The notes beneath the pieces were generated by a model that was given only the letters and a program-made list of their open reading frames with translations, searched no databases and was not told the origin of the DNA. From positions 62,001 to 126,000 of the forward strand of contig JAJEKV010000424.1 in the NCBI GenBank assembly GCA_021234155.1: 64,000 nucleotides of DNA, given 5' to 3'. The position numbers and the translations under genes are program-made. Below, piece by piece: positions 1-11,721 of this stretch; within the stretch, counting starts at the first letter, position 1; each line of letters begins with the position of its first letter. This stretch comes from Isoetes taiwanensis. Taxonomy: Eukaryota > Streptophyta > Lycopodiopsida > Isoetales > Isoetaceae.

Positions 1-640
1 CTGAGTGCCCAAATTCTAAGCTGTGAGAACGCCGAGCGGAGTTCATGGTTAAATCAGTTTTCTTAGAAAATGCTCCTGCATGCTGTTAAATGCGACACCA
101 TGGCGGGCTGCCGGAGTTGGACTACAGGAGTAGAAGTAGATAAAAAGAATCGCTTACCCACAGCCAAATAAAAACAAAATTCCTTCTAAGAGATATCGTA
201 TTGAAAGCTCTTGATCTAGGTCATGCAATCCACCAAAGCAGGTAGCAAAAGGAAAAGCAACAAAAAACGTGCAATGATGAAAAGGTGCAAGCTCCTGTTG
301 CCTGCGTCTAGACCGACCCATAACCCTATAGAAAACAAGGGATTTTTTGGGAAGACAAAATATATCTGATTCTTGTGAGCAAAAAGAAGCAGGATCTATT
401 TGATCTTAAGCAGATAGTGCAAATAACAGTATCTGTTTGACAGAAGCAGGACAAAAAAACATTGTTACCTAAGAGGTAATGCATCCATTGTGTATTTCGT
501 CATGTCATAGCTTTCCCCCGGCCAGCCAGACCTCTGCGCCCACATTGTCGAAGGGATACTCTGGGACCTTGCCGGAGCTTAAGCAGCGCCGCCAGGTACA
601 ATGTAGGTACACAATCTTATACAAGTACATAGTTTTATTT
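1..640. other. No recognisable gene
   Basis: I see no protein family, RNA gene or terminal repeat in this stretch. The open frames here are short and do not resemble anything I know. It is AT-rich with purine runs near 340-460. Confidence 0.5.
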
Positions 641-1580
641 TCAATGCTCAGATCACAAATGGTCTGCAAATTGACCCATGGTCATTTCGGCCCCGTAGCT
701 AGGTATGGTGACCGTCATTCGGAGCTCTTCCTTTGTTGTACGGCTTCTCTCCTCCACGAAATAGCTATCAAAAGGCTTAAGTAGCCAGATACATGCAAAT
801 CCAGTCCTTTTACTCTTAGAATGCCATACCGATCTTGTGCCTAGTGTTTGGGGGAGGGGGAGATTATTAGCCACTCGGACCCAAATTGATCTATCACGTT
901 CCTTAAGCCAAAATCTGTCACAGATTATTTGCCACAGCACCAACTGGCCATCAAAATGCCAGTCTTCTACAGAGCAAACCCCTTGTTGTGTCCATCTGTG
1001 CTGAATCCGGGGATCAACATATGCGGGCAATGGGGATGATAATGCACTTGGAGCTAGCGGGATCCATCATGGTGATGATGTCAACTGATGTAATCTGGGA
1101 TATCAATCTCAAACAAAGGGTGAACCTGCTCCCAGGCTCGCAAAAGGCCCTTTAAGAACGGGGAGGCATTGACATATGGCTTGATATCAGAGAATAGCAC
1201 CCAAGGGAGTTGCACAAAAACTGTCGGCTTATGAACACAATCGAGTGAGAGAGAAACGGATAAAGCAGTACCATGTCGAGAGAATTGAGCTCATTCCTAA
1301 AAACCTTCCACATAAACTTGGAGATAAGAACCTTATTATGAAGAGAAAGGTCCAAAACCCCGAGTCCTCCTGCGCCTTTGGGGTGCACACACACTACCAC
1401 GAAGCGACTTTAACAACCGCACCGTTCTCATTACCTCCCCAAATGAAGTTACGGAGGAGGAGATTTCCTGCATCTTGCTCTCTTGGGCCAAGATCACATA
1501 AGCCATGTAAATATGCGTACAACATAGTACTAACCTTGCCACTGCCATTCTACCAGCCATTAAGAGCTTACCACCTTTCC
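640..1580 (-). mobile_element. Decayed L1-like LINE, C-terminal part
   Basis: Three overlapping minus-strand frames read in order from right to left like the region after the reverse transcriptase palm in plant LINEs. At 1336-1560 there is a GRMAVARLVL stretch, like the GR..V..SVL segment of plant LINEs. At 1152-1400 there is PKGAGGLGVLDLSLHNKVL, the typical K.GGLG..DL...N.AL motif. At 653-1030 there is HRWTQQGVCSVEDWHFDG, like the W..G...V.DL..DG spacer before the zinc-binding end. The frames are shifted against each other, so this copy is dead. Neither end is defined and no poly(A) tail is visible. Confidence 0.7.
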
Positions 1581-1959
1581 ATCAATTGAGATGTGTCGGC
1601 GCACACCTGCCAATATATCTTTCCAAATACCCTTGGAAGAAATGTCATAGATTCTTCCAGGTCTTGCTAATTGACAAACAAATTCTTTGAGCGCCTATAT
1701 AATTTGTTCGAGAAAAAACATTCATCAGTGGGATACTAAACACATGTTGATATCTAGCAATTCAAACAAATATCCATCTGTAGCTCCAGAGAAACAACTT
1801 CTAATTTGGAGTTCTTTCGCACTTTCATAACTAGGATGTGTACCAGTGGCCTTGGAGGTTTTTGTGTAAACCTAAAAAGGATTGCAATCTCAGAAGAAAT
1901 CGTTAAAGAGTGAGAACATACCTATTTCGAGCACGATGCCATTTGTGGAATTCAAGTCA
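1581..1959. other. Unassigned spacer
   Basis: No coding similarity is visible. It lies between the LINE fragment and the CACTA-type subterminal repeats. The missing N-terminal part of the Helitron would be expected on this side, but I do not see it. Confidence 0.4.
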
Positions 1960-2450
1960 ATATCATTTTTTGACACAATCACGTGAATTAAGTGCTATTT
2001 GACGTGAATTAAGTGCCGGAATATTGACAAAGCATCGATGTAAAACTGTCAATATGTTTGACACCTATACGAGGACACAAACCTTTTATAAAAGGTGACA
2101 AAAGTTATTACAAAATGTGACAAAAATGTGTAGCAAAGTTGACCCAAAACTTTAGAACTAACGACGTTTCAATTGACGCAAAATTACTGATAAATTTAAC
2201 TTTCAATTATGTCACAAATTTTACATAATACATGATGCAATCAATATTACAAATGCTAACTTAAAAATGCCAAAGATCTAACACAAATCTTTCACAAAAG
2301 TGATATTGTAGTTGACACAACCGTATTGACGCAGGTTTTGGGACGCAATTGAATAAATTTGTGTCACTTTCGAGCTTCCGACACAAATCTGACAAACCCT
2401 AAATGGTAGTGACACAGGGTTTGACGCAAAAACCCTATTCTCTTGTAGTG
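1960..2450. mobile_element. Right end of a CACTA-type DNA transposon
   Basis: The stretch is full of short motifs of the form TGACACAAA, TTGACGCAA and GTCACAAA, as in the subterminal zone of CACTA elements. It finishes in TTCTCTTGTAGTG at 2450. The reverse complement, CACTACAAGAGAATAGGG, shares its first 13 bases with the termini of the complete CACTA at 20675-25540. The base triplet after it is ATA. The matching left end was not found, so this is a one-ended remnant or a non-autonomous derivative. It interrupts the Helitron Rep frame, because Helitron coding starts at the next base. Confidence 0.7.
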
Positions 2451-4846
2451 ATATGCCCAATTATACATTCTGGATATGGAATATGCAAATGAGGAGCGCA
2501 TGCAAAATGTGCACAATATAGAGTGTGACAAGGAACTTATGAAGCAGCTTGATTTAGAAACAAGGAACGTGAACCCATGTGCACAAGCTCTACACATGAT
2601 GCACGAGGTAGAAGACAGTGCACGTCGACTGAATGCGCACGCAGAAGTAAGAATGTATTTCAACGATTACAGAACAAGACTAGACATGAGGAGATACAAC
2701 CCTGCATTCGTCAATGAGGTCGCTGTAATATTTGTAAATCCGGATGGGGAACCACCTTTTAATAGAGACATATGCATCCATCAAAAAGCTGGCGGCCTAA
2801 TGTATTTTATGCTCGCAACACTGAAACATTGCTCCACATTTATATGGCGCACATACTTCTTTGTGAGGTAGGCATTGTATGGGACAACCATGTTGTTGTC
2901 TATCGTCCTGTTCCCTTGCTCATATTGGACACCAATGCGTCTTCTATAATCGGGGTACCCATTCTCTTTGATTGAGGTGCTTTCAGTAAATGCTTTTGGA
3001 AAACCTTTAGAACATTCCATTCTTCTAGTCTTTTCATTTAGTTTCATGCACCTCGAGTTACATGGTCCATGTACCATGTATCTTTTCACAATTTCATGCA
3101 ATTCAGGGTCCTCCAGTGGGTCTGTAATTCAGGATTTGCCTAAATGACGATATCAGAACTCAAATAACAACGTGATGTACATACCCGGTATTTCTGCGAT
3201 TGTGATCTTATCGATGTCATCGCTATCGCGTATTTTGTCTGCCTATTCCAGTATCAGTAGCATATGACAGTGTGGTAAACCTCGCTTTTGGTATTCAATT
3301 GTATATGTGTACGCTTTAACTTTTCCAAAAATATCTCTTTCTAAAATGTCATGGAAAATTGCCATTAATTTCGTGTGGTATACACGGGCGACCACGTCTA
3401 GTCTATCCTCTGGTGACTGCCCTGGCTCTAAGTTATTTGTGATCTCTGGCCAAGTGTTGCATGTGCACGTAACAAATAGGTCAGGCTTTCCAAATCTCCT
3501 TATCAAGGGTATAGAATCTTGATAGTTTTGTTCCATGGCACGTGTACCACCAATAAACGACGACGGTAAGATGGCCAATCTTCCAGCACTCAACCCTTGT
3601 GTCTCTGCTCATGGTTCACATAGTCGATCAAGCCTTCGTACATTTCAGCTCGCAAGTTCTTCTGGTTGAGGCGATAGAAGTTCAAGGTGTTGGCCTCTAC
3701 CCTTATGTAGGCATCAACTATGAATTGTTGTGTTAATCTCCCCCCGCTTAACAAAGGGTTGAAAGTAAACTTAAGGCCGTTGTTGCCTTCTATATTCCTT
3801 CGCGTGCTTAGTCTATATAAATAGTGTTGAAGCATAGACACATTTTGTCTCATTTGGCTCGATGAAGCCCCTACTTGGTTTCTCATATTCATTTCCCACC
3901 CCTTGTCGCCAGAGGGTATTAACAATGGGTACATTCATTAAGGTCATGATCGAGCGAGCATTAAATTAACAGCACATTCATAGACGGGCACACAGACCAC
4001 ATACAATTGGGACGAAATACAGGAGTTCCTTGACACGTGATACATCTCTGCACCGGAAGCAATGTGTGGAGGACATATGGTTATAAAATGCACCACACGT
4101 CCCACGTTGTGCATAGGTGGTTGTTTTTGAGCTCAAAGTACATTTTACTGCATTACTAACTCTCATAATATATCCAGGTTACCTGTTCATTTACCTAACA
4201 AACAAACAATATATTATGAAGAAGGTCAAGAAAGGACTGCCTTGAAACGTGCTGCAACAAAACACACGATGCTCATTGCCTGGTTCGAGCTAAATAAAAT
4301 TGATCCCGCAGCTCGACAATATACATATCCAGAAATTCGACATCATTATTCATAAAGAGCCAGGGCACGTAGAAGATAAGGGAGGGCAAATATAAACTGA
4401 TTTCAAGAATGTATAATGTTAGCCCAAAAGACATGGAAAGATATCACTTGCGCTTATTGCTACTACACAGAAAGGGGGTCACTAGCTTCGAGAATATCAA
4501 AAATATCAATGGAAGACAGTGCACCACATTTCATGAGGCAGCAAAAGAACTTGGACTATTAGTGGATGACACAGAATGGGAAAGAACACTCGAGGATGCA
4601 GTTGCTTTTCAGATGCCTGCCCAATTGCGACAAACCTTCGCCTTCATCTGTATCTATGGGCCTTCCTCGAATCCATGCGAACTATGGGGCAAGTTCAAAT
4701 ACCATTTAGCAAAGGATTATGCCCGCGACATGTCAGAGGAAGACGCATACAACATAGCATTATTATCCATGAATGAAATCTTCCTTGCGAACGGAACAAA
4801 TTGTCAATCTTATCACCTTCCACGACTGACGAAACCACTGCTATGA
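2451..4846 (+). pseudogene. Helitron Rep (HUH endonuclease) region, split by an inversion
   Basis: Plus-strand 2451-2800 reads AQLYILDMEYANEERM and later LDMRRYNPAFVNEVAVIF and RDICIHQKAGGL, the part that precedes Rep. The next part of the protein, with YPLLIPSGDKGWE, LPSSFIGGTRAMEQNYQDS, FGKPDLFVTCTCNTWPEI and the HUH-type core GLPHCHMLLIL, lies on the minus strand between about 3960 and 3243. It ends with HGPCNSRCMKLN, CSKGFPKAFTES and HINVEQCFSVASIKYI near 2800. Plus-strand coding resumes after about 3965 with DEIQEFLDT and then AFYPEIR-like and SPKDMERYHLRLLLLHRKG motifs (4409-4846). Besides the inversion there are several frame breaks. Rep nicks and joins the transposon ends; this copy could not make it. 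Confidence 0.8.
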
Positions 4847-4853
4847 TACAACA

Positions 4854-6203
4854 ATGAGCCAGACCTTTGATGTGTCCTTTGAAAAGGCTAGAGGAGACGA
4901 GTGCTATGCGAAATTGACTCCAGAACAAAAAGAAATAGTTGATGCCATTCTCCTTGCAATTAATGGAGCTCAGCCATTACGTTCATGCATAAACGTGGAT
5001 GGGCCAGGGGGCTCTGGAAAAACATACGTCTTTAATACCGTTATCAGCATATTGAGAGGAAGAGAGCTTGGTGATGTTGTAGTCGCATGGATGGGTATAG
5101 CAAGCCTTCTGCTCAAAGGAGCCCAAACAGTCCACTCTACATTCAAGCTCCCACTAAAGCTAACACCTGAATCAACCTTTGACCTGCGGCCCACGAGCAA
5201 GCAGACAGACAAAATAAGAAAAGCATCGCTTTTGGTGTGGGATGAATTAAGCATGACGCATTCCGATACACTCACAACAGTTGACACTGTTCTAAGGGAA
5301 ATTCGATGCAACTCCAGACCATTTGGAGGAATGATTGTATTGGCTGGCGGCGATTTTAGGCAGCAACTACCTATAATCAAACGAGCCAAAAAGATGGAGA
5401 TCCTCTCAAAATGCGTCAAAAGTAACCCGTTGTGGAAATATTTTAAGACATTCAAATTGACAACAAACCTGCATCTCCATCAAGACGAAAAAGAATGGTC
5501 TGAATATCTACTAAAACTTGGAGATGGAGAACGAATGAACGACGAGCCTACACTTCCTGCAGATGTCATTCAGCTGCCGAGCACGTGCATTGCGCAGAAC
5601 AATATTATTGATGACGTATTTGGAACAAGCATCGACTCAGCAAGCATGGAACATCTATTTGAAAAATCCATATTATCTCCAAAAAATGAGGATACACTAA
5701 AACTCAGCGACAAGACCTTGCAAAGGTTGCATGGAGATTTGCATTCATACATCGGCATCGATACTCTCAACATGGAAAACGAAGAGGATATCAGAAATTC
5801 CCCGATTAAATTTATTAACCAGCTCACACCCTCCGGAATGCCGCCTCACATGCTCAACATCAAGGTAGGAGCAATAGTGATGTTGCTCAGGAACATGTAC
5901 CCTCAGGGTGGACTATGCAACGGGACACGCCTGTGCATCACCCATGCAACGCAAAGAATCCTACGGGCGGAAGTAATTACAGGACAATTCAGAGGCACCC
6001 CAGTCCTGCTCCCAAAGATCAACCTGACATCATCTGATCCGCACATACCATTCACCAGCAGACAATACCCAATCCGTTTGGCTTTCTCGATGACAATAAA
6101 CAAGTCGCAAGGCCAATCTCTAGAGACCGTTGGCCTTTACTTGCCAGCCCCAGTTTTCGCACAAGGTCAACTTTATATTGCTCTCTCGAGGTGCGCTTCT
6201 TAG
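4854..6203 (+). pseudogene. Helitron PIF1-like helicase domain
   Basis: This 449-residue frame is a superfamily 1B DNA helicase of the PIF1 type, which unwinds DNA during rolling-circle transposition. Walker A is GPGGSGKTYVF near 4999-5030. Walker B is VWDELSMTH near 5236-5262. GGDFRQQLPII (near 5347) is the family's GDF.Q..P motif. NKSQGQSLETVG (near 6100) and QLYIALSRCAS (near 6170) are the C-terminal helicase motifs. A TAG at 6201-6203 ends the frame inside the usual LSR...G..I segment; in-frame similarity continues past it to NVVYKEAL near 6296. So the domain is close to full length with one late stop, and has no intact Rep partner. Confidence 0.85.
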
Positions 6204-6382
6204 GCAGGCATCAAAATTGCTCTTACCGAAACATCACGTCAAGGTGCATTACGAAAAGACCACCGAATGTACACCCTAAATGTCGTATATAAAGAAGCAC
6301 TTATATATAAATAAAGAGCTATTGAGATGCACTTATATAAATAGACTGATATCCGTTTGAACATCTCATAGACAGAAAAGAG

Positions 6383-6412
6383 GCCGCTCGTTAGGGCGGC
6401 TGATTTTCTAGT
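6383..6412 (+). other. Helitron 3' terminus: hairpin plus CTAG
   Basis: The inverted arms GCCGC (6383-6387) and GCGGC (6396-6400) with an 8-base loop are followed by TGATTTT, then CTAG at 6408-6411 and a T. A short GC-rich hairpin about 10 bases before CTRR is the known Helitron transposition terminator. Confidence 0.8.
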
Positions 6413-7935
6413 ATCCCAATAAAAATATTCTACCAAGTAGAATAATTTTCCTTTTGGCTATGGTAGGCAACCATGGTGGCTCTGAGTTTGGGATGGATTC
6501 TGAAGAAGGTTGATCCAATTTGCTTGTAGGAGGACCCAAAGACCCATAATGCACATTGTATCCTTTGCTGAATCCGGAACTATTGGTGGTGGTTTCAACA
6601 GACAGGAGAGATAGCCGCCTAATAAAGGAGAAAAGCAGAGTAAAGAAGCAGATTTAGGTGATAATTTGAGAAGCCATACAGGAATCCTGGTAAGTTACCA
6701 AATTTGATTGCAGGGGTTGCCGATTTTGATCAATCAACTTGGCTAAACAAGTTTTGAGGAAGTTGAAAGCACTTCGAAGATGCTGCCTTCTTTGAAAAAG
6801 TCGTTTGACAGGCTTTGGTATTCTGTGTGAATCTTTGTGGTGTAAGTTAATTTCTTTGTGCATTTCTTTTGTGGATTCGTTGTTGGAGAACTAAAGAGAG
6901 AAGTGTGTTTGAGCCCCAGTATTGAAATTATATCTTCGGTTCAATTCCCAAGCTTAATACCTTCAGATTCTAATAGATTCAACAAGCTTTAGATTTGGTC
7001 CATTCTGTTCTTCCATAAATCTAACTGTAAACAACGGTTGCCTCAAATTACTGTTAATTATAGCATATTTTATCTCCCCTAATGTTTGCTCCACTATTTT
7101 AGAAGTGGCGTCGCAGAAGACTCCATGCGTGCTATTCTCGACTTACCTGGTTGATCTAGTTTGGAGGTCATTGGGTTGCTGGAATCTGCTTTTCATCTCA
7201 AGAACAACTCAGTTTTCCTATAAAAAAGAGTTTCCTTCTACTGGATTGAAAACCTTTAGGCTCATGTGAGCATCTATGACTGAGCTCCATTCCGAAGAAC
7301 AGAGAAGCTCGCTTTAGCTAGACGTAATTTGAGGCAACTGTTGTTTATGTTCGATAATGCATGGCCTTCGAGATTCCTGTCTACAATTTTTTTCGGTAGT
7401 TCCTTAGAGGAAGCCATGTACCCTACATAAGAGGAACAAAATTTCGCAGCTTGCATCTTCACAAATCGCAATTATAGGATTCGTGGTTGCAGACAACAGT
7501 TGAAGCATCACTGGTTTAGAATGATATGAGACCCAGTCTAGATTTGAGCCTAGAAGAGAACCCAAAGCTAAGATTCTGTAGAGCCATGAATTCATGTCGC
7601 TGCAATCCATCGCCATTTGTTGACTATGGCGGCTGAGATGGAAGGAAGAGGCAGAGGAGAGAGGCGCTTGCAAGACCTCTCAAGAAAGAACAGAGGACCC
7701 CTAGGCTACATTATAAATGAGTTTGAAAAAAGATTTGAATTCTTATTTGGATATTCCACCGGGCGAGATATTTCGGACAGTGATTCCATCTGGTGGAATA
7801 AAACATGATGTGATTCTTTCTCGTGGTATTCCATGGTTGTAATTCCACTGGAAGATATAAGGTTGACTGGCTAGGATCGTTCCAGCGGATGAACGACTGG
7901 GATCTACTAGAAAGTACCTGACACTGCCAGGCACT
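6413..7935. other. Gene-poor stretch
   Basis: No frame here resembles a known protein. Minus-strand frames at 7274-7471 and 7404-7673 reach 65-89 codons but carry no motif I recognise. ATTCCA-type words recur at 7740-7850. Confidence 0.4.
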
Positions 7936-8163
7936 CGTAAAAACCAGTTAAGAGCTATTCTGCCCTTTTGTCCAATACTATCTTGCCACGCGGCACTTTT
8001 TGGTACTGTTTCAAAGCCAGGAAGTTCGAGAGAAAGTCGGTACATGTCGTTAGGGATCCACCTCCATTCCACGATTTACCTTCGGTTCCACAAATTCTAC
8101 ACTGCATTCCAGTGATCTACCCTCCATTCCGTGCTACGAATAGCTCTTAGCTGGTTTTCACGT
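7936..8163. mobile_element. MITE-like element with 25-bp inverted ends
   Basis: The left end CGTAAAAACCAGTTAAGAGC (from 7936) and the reverse complement of the right end, CGTGAAAACCAGCTAAGAGC (to about 8163), match over about 25 bases with two mismatches. The body is 228 bases and noncoding, with several CCATTCC words. No clear target duplication was found, so the superfamily is open. Confidence 0.55.
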
Positions 8164-8524
8164 TTATGAAAGGCGATTACATGCCTTTCTGGCATGTCAG
8201 CGCCTCGCGCCACCGCAGCGTTGGCGATTTTCCATGCGAGAAAGGCATGTGGCAGATCTGAAATAGGATCTCCCAAACGGATCCCATTCGGAGGGAGCTG
8301 GTGATTCTGCGGGAAGGACAAAACATGAAAGGTATCACCAAAACAAGGCCCCCCCCCCACAACACCCCCACCCTTCCTTCCCCTCACCCCAAGGGCCTTC
8401 AAAATAGTAAGAGATTGAGAACGAGCAAGTAATCGTGCACTTGACCAACCCCCAGTAATTAGGGGCTAAGAATGATGAGTGGTGGGTTGCAAGGAAGGTT
8501 GTAATAGATCCATATGCCTATTAT

Positions 8525-8557
<33 letters not shown>

Positions 8558-10238
8558 GGGGATATAATCGCTAGTCGGGGGTTGAGAATGAGCAAAAGGC
8601 AGTAGATGGTGGGTAAAGTTAGAATGGGCACTTGAATAGACAGACAAATAAATAGATACAAACCATTTTAACGTCCACGGAGACTACCAAGAGCCATGGG
8701 ATGAGATAAGAAACTAAGTAATAACACCGAGAAATGCACAGTAGCCAGGGGCTAAGAACGAGAATGAGGAAGAAGTGGTGGTTTGTGGAAAAGGTTGGAA
8801 TGGATAATGTCCCATCAAGGAGGGCATTGGAGCGTACATGAAGAATGATAGAGAATGACTAACTATCTCAATGGTGAAGCATTTTGCTTGCACCATTTAC
8901 TTGCAAACAAAAGGTCTTATGTTTTATCCCCTGCTTGCAGTGCTCAAATTTGAAGGCTACCCCTAATTTTCTTGTGACAGGGAAAAAAAATTTACTTCTT
9001 TCGCGTGATAGTAAGTCATTCAATTTTAATCTTTCAAATGCAAGACAAAAATTCCAAATGACAGAAACCAATTTTTTCATGTTAAAGAAAAAATACAGAA
9101 CAAGTTATAAAGTCTGTGATAAACTCTTGATAATACAACCAAGTTTTAAATGTACATGAACAATAGATATGTTCTCCTTTACATCATAAGAACCTTCTAT
9201 AATTTTTATAGTCTCCTCACTAACTATATCAGGCGGCTGCTGCTGCATTTGAGAGCTTGAGCTTGCAACTATGCTATTAGAGAATTTTTAGAAAGAAAGC
9301 AAGCATAATCTACATTGATTGGCCTTCCTCCTTTTTTCTAGCTTAAAGAAGCCACTGCTATAATAAAAATTTAAAAACAAAGAAAATGCAAGGAGCAAGA
9401 AAAGGCAAGAAATCACAATAATATAGAGCAAATGATATGAATCTGAACTTACTTCCTTTGCCTTTATCATGCTTCATGAATGAATAGATGAGGTGGGTTT
9501 GTAGAAGTAGTGGATCCAGAGGTCTTGGTGCAGAACAATTAGAGAGCCCAAGTGTAAGCTTTTGGAGGTGCTATTTGCCAAGCATAAGCCCAAGTATGAG
9601 CCCAAGAATGGCCCGAATCTAAATATCATGTGGGTTTGTTGAAGTAGTTGCTTCAGAAATCTATTGTTTGTTCTTAAATATTCTATGAGTTTGAATTAAA
9701 TATTCAGCGACTTCAAAAATCTCGGTGCAACAGAGCATACCAGAGAGCCCAAGTATAGGTTGTAGTATGAGCCCAAGAACCCTGTAGATGTTTGCCGAGA
9801 AGTAAGCCCAAGAGGGCTCTTGAATCTAAATCCATGCAAGGTGGGGTTCCCTGGCTGATTGCATGGCCAATTTCATGGCCAATTAACTGGCGATTCATGG
9901 CCGATTTCTTGGCAATTCCCTGACCAATGCAAATTGGTGTTCCCTAGTCGATTTTATAGCAATGGTAGGTCGATGAGATTGAAAAGAATTCAATCTGGAT
10001 TCCGGAGGAAGCTGCTGGTTGCTCTTCGTACGCGCTCTGCTCTGCCCCAATTTTTTTGGGGTAGACCTTTCTTGCATCAAGGAAAGTAGACATCAGGACG
10101 AAGCTAGCTTTGTATACGAATTTTTTCAATGGTTGGATGTGTCTAATTTGCTAGTCCATGAAGTCATTCTTAGCTTCTTACTGCCGAGGGAAGGGGGCTA
10201 CTAGGGATCATTCATATACTCATTCCAACCTTTCCCAC
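8164..10238. other. Noncoding stretch with low-complexity runs and short duplications
   Basis: There is no gene. A C run near 8350, a T run of about 28 bases at 8528-8556 and a LINE tail fragment at 8664-8712 are present. The phrase AGGGGCTAAGAA recurs near 8461 and 8748 in similar surroundings. A diverged direct repeat built on AGAGAGCCCAAGT and GAGCCCAAGAA links 9486-9620 with 9715-9835. ATGGCCAATT-like words cluster at 9860-9900. Confidence 0.5.
8664..8712 (-). mobile_element. 3' tail fragment of LINE family A
   Basis: TTTTAACGTCCACGGAGACT followed by a CCATGGGAT-like stretch matches the conserved 3' end seen in the copies at 11.7, 39.3, 60.8 and 61.8 kb. Only the tail survives. Confidence 0.6.
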
Positions 10239-10448
10239 CCGGGGGATTCACATAGTGTAGGCCGTATATAGCATGTGAGTGGGCGATAAGGGGTTTTTTT
10301 TAACCTAAAGCGTACGAATACGTACGAGAAGGGGTTCTTTAGACCTTAAAAAATTCAATCTCTAGTGATGTATTTCATACGCAGGGGTGTTTTATGACCC
10401 CTTCCTCGCACATGGCGTATCCCTTATACACTAAGTGGTATCCCCGGG
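10239..10448. mobile_element. MULE-type MITE, copy 1
   Basis: A 210-bp noncoding element with inverted ends: CCGGGGGATTCACATAGTGTA on the left, and TACACTAAGTGGTATCCCCGGG on the right. It is flanked by the 9-bp direct repeat CTTTCCCAC (10230-10238 and 10449-10457). Nine-base duplications are typical of Mutator-like elements. A second copy in opposite orientation lies at 23632-23878. Confidence 0.8.
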
Positions 10449-10457
10449 CTTTCCCAC

Positions 10458-11265
10458 AATCCATGACTTCTTCGTCATTTTCATCTCCTTATTGGAAATT
10501 ATTCCAGTGTCATTTTAACACATACCAACATGAAATTAATTCTACAAAATAAGATATACCCCCAAATAAACCACCCCCAAAAAAGAAAAGAAAAGAAAAG
10601 AAAAGGTAAATGAACTTGGCAAATAAGATATCACTCATCTTAGCTCTATTATAAGCAAGACATGCTTAATTTGAGGCACTTGTAAGACTCTACCAACACC
10701 TTCCATTCCTGGAGCAAAACCATATACACTTTGAATTTTACTACTCATAGAACCCACCACCCTCCATAAGTTAAATGTGTTTGACAATTAGAAAATCATC
10801 CATCCAAGTTCTATTCCAACCAAACCACATTCTAGTGCAAACACATTACAAGGTCCCTACTTACTCTAATTACTTTCGCTGAGTAAAACGTTTGCAATAG
10901 TGCATATTTGATGAGACATGAGAAATGATCATTTTTTACACTAGATGATTATCCCTATAAAGAATAATAGCGGCAACATAGAATCGCGCCTATGGGAATG
11001 CCGTATTTTCAAGCGGGATGTGGTTAATGTGGCCTATAGAAAGATTATCTGAAAATTCTGCAGCATGACTTCAATATCGGTCGGACATTATTGGAACCTA
11101 TACTTTAAGCTCCTCATATTCCAGCGCTTGCTTTAGGCCTGAGATCAAATTACTCTGGATAAAACAATCAAAGAATTGCTAGGAAAAAATTTTATGGATA
11201 GTGTAAACTAATATTTTTAGCCAGCATGAAGGCTATTGCCACACACATCAATGCAAGTAACTTGA
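10458..11265. other. No recognisable gene
   Basis: AT-rich noncoding DNA. A run of five AAAAG units lies near 10581-10606. I see no coding similarity until the LINE frame at 11266. Confidence 0.5.
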
Positions 11266-11721
11266 GTGGATTTTGCTAATCACCAGTTGCTTATGAAGTT
11301 CCGCATTGAGACAGGACGTTGGGCTCGGGAAGCACGAGAGCAAAGGCTTTGCCAGTGTTGCCACCAGGGCGCCATTGAGGATGAATGTCATGCCCTCCAG
11401 ATCTGCCCAACGTTTGCCCATATCCGAGAGCGGTATATTCGATTACTAGTGCCTGGTCAACCGTTGCATGAGTTGTTGAATACCGCGTCAGTGGGTTTGT
11501 TGGGGTCATACCTCCAAGAGGTTATAGATGCACGGACTCAATTGTGTCCTCCGGGACAGTATTGAACTGTCCTATACAATCGTACAGCTTGCCAGCATAC
11601 TTATTACTGCTAAGGTTTTTCCCTCGAAAACCTTTCGGGGCGGGGGTTTTTTAATCCTATCAGTAATACGCTTGCTGCTCTCTTTTTGTTTGGGTCCCAT
11701 AGGCCAATCGGTCTCCATGGA
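11266..11721 (+). mobile_element. LINE family A, 3' end (copy A), split by the chromovirus
   Basis: The frame 11266-11565 reads RFRIETGRWAREAREQRLCQ, then a CQCC...DECHALQICP zinc-binding segment, the C-terminal end of a LINE polyprotein. LNTASVGLLGSYLQEVID follows and has a close relative on the minus strand at 39329-39616 (LSTASVWILGTYLQEAMD). The 3' untranslated part holds CCCTCGAAAACCTTTCGGGG and ends GGTCCCATAGGCCAATCGGTCTCC in two steps before 11721. The tail resumes after the inserted retroelement at 31545 with ATGGACGCTAAAAAATC and then TATTCTATTC. This copy is 5'-truncated. Confidence 0.75.

Larger units (their letters stand above)
2451..6411 (+). mobile_element. Helitron (rolling-circle transposon), 5'-truncated and internally inverted
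   Basis: Coding pieces of a RepHel protein run in family order: a pre-Rep region (2451-2800, plus), Rep with the HUH motif (about 2800-3960, but on the minus strand), a linker (3961-4846, plus) and a PIF1-like helicase (4854-6203, plus). The 3' end is typical: a GCCGC...GCGGC hairpin at 6383-6400, then TGATTTT and CTAG (6408-6411) followed by T. The 5' end has been removed or displaced at the CACTA junction at 2450. The family integrates between A and T and makes no target duplication. The Rep half is broken, while the helicase half is nearly intact. Confidence 0.85.
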
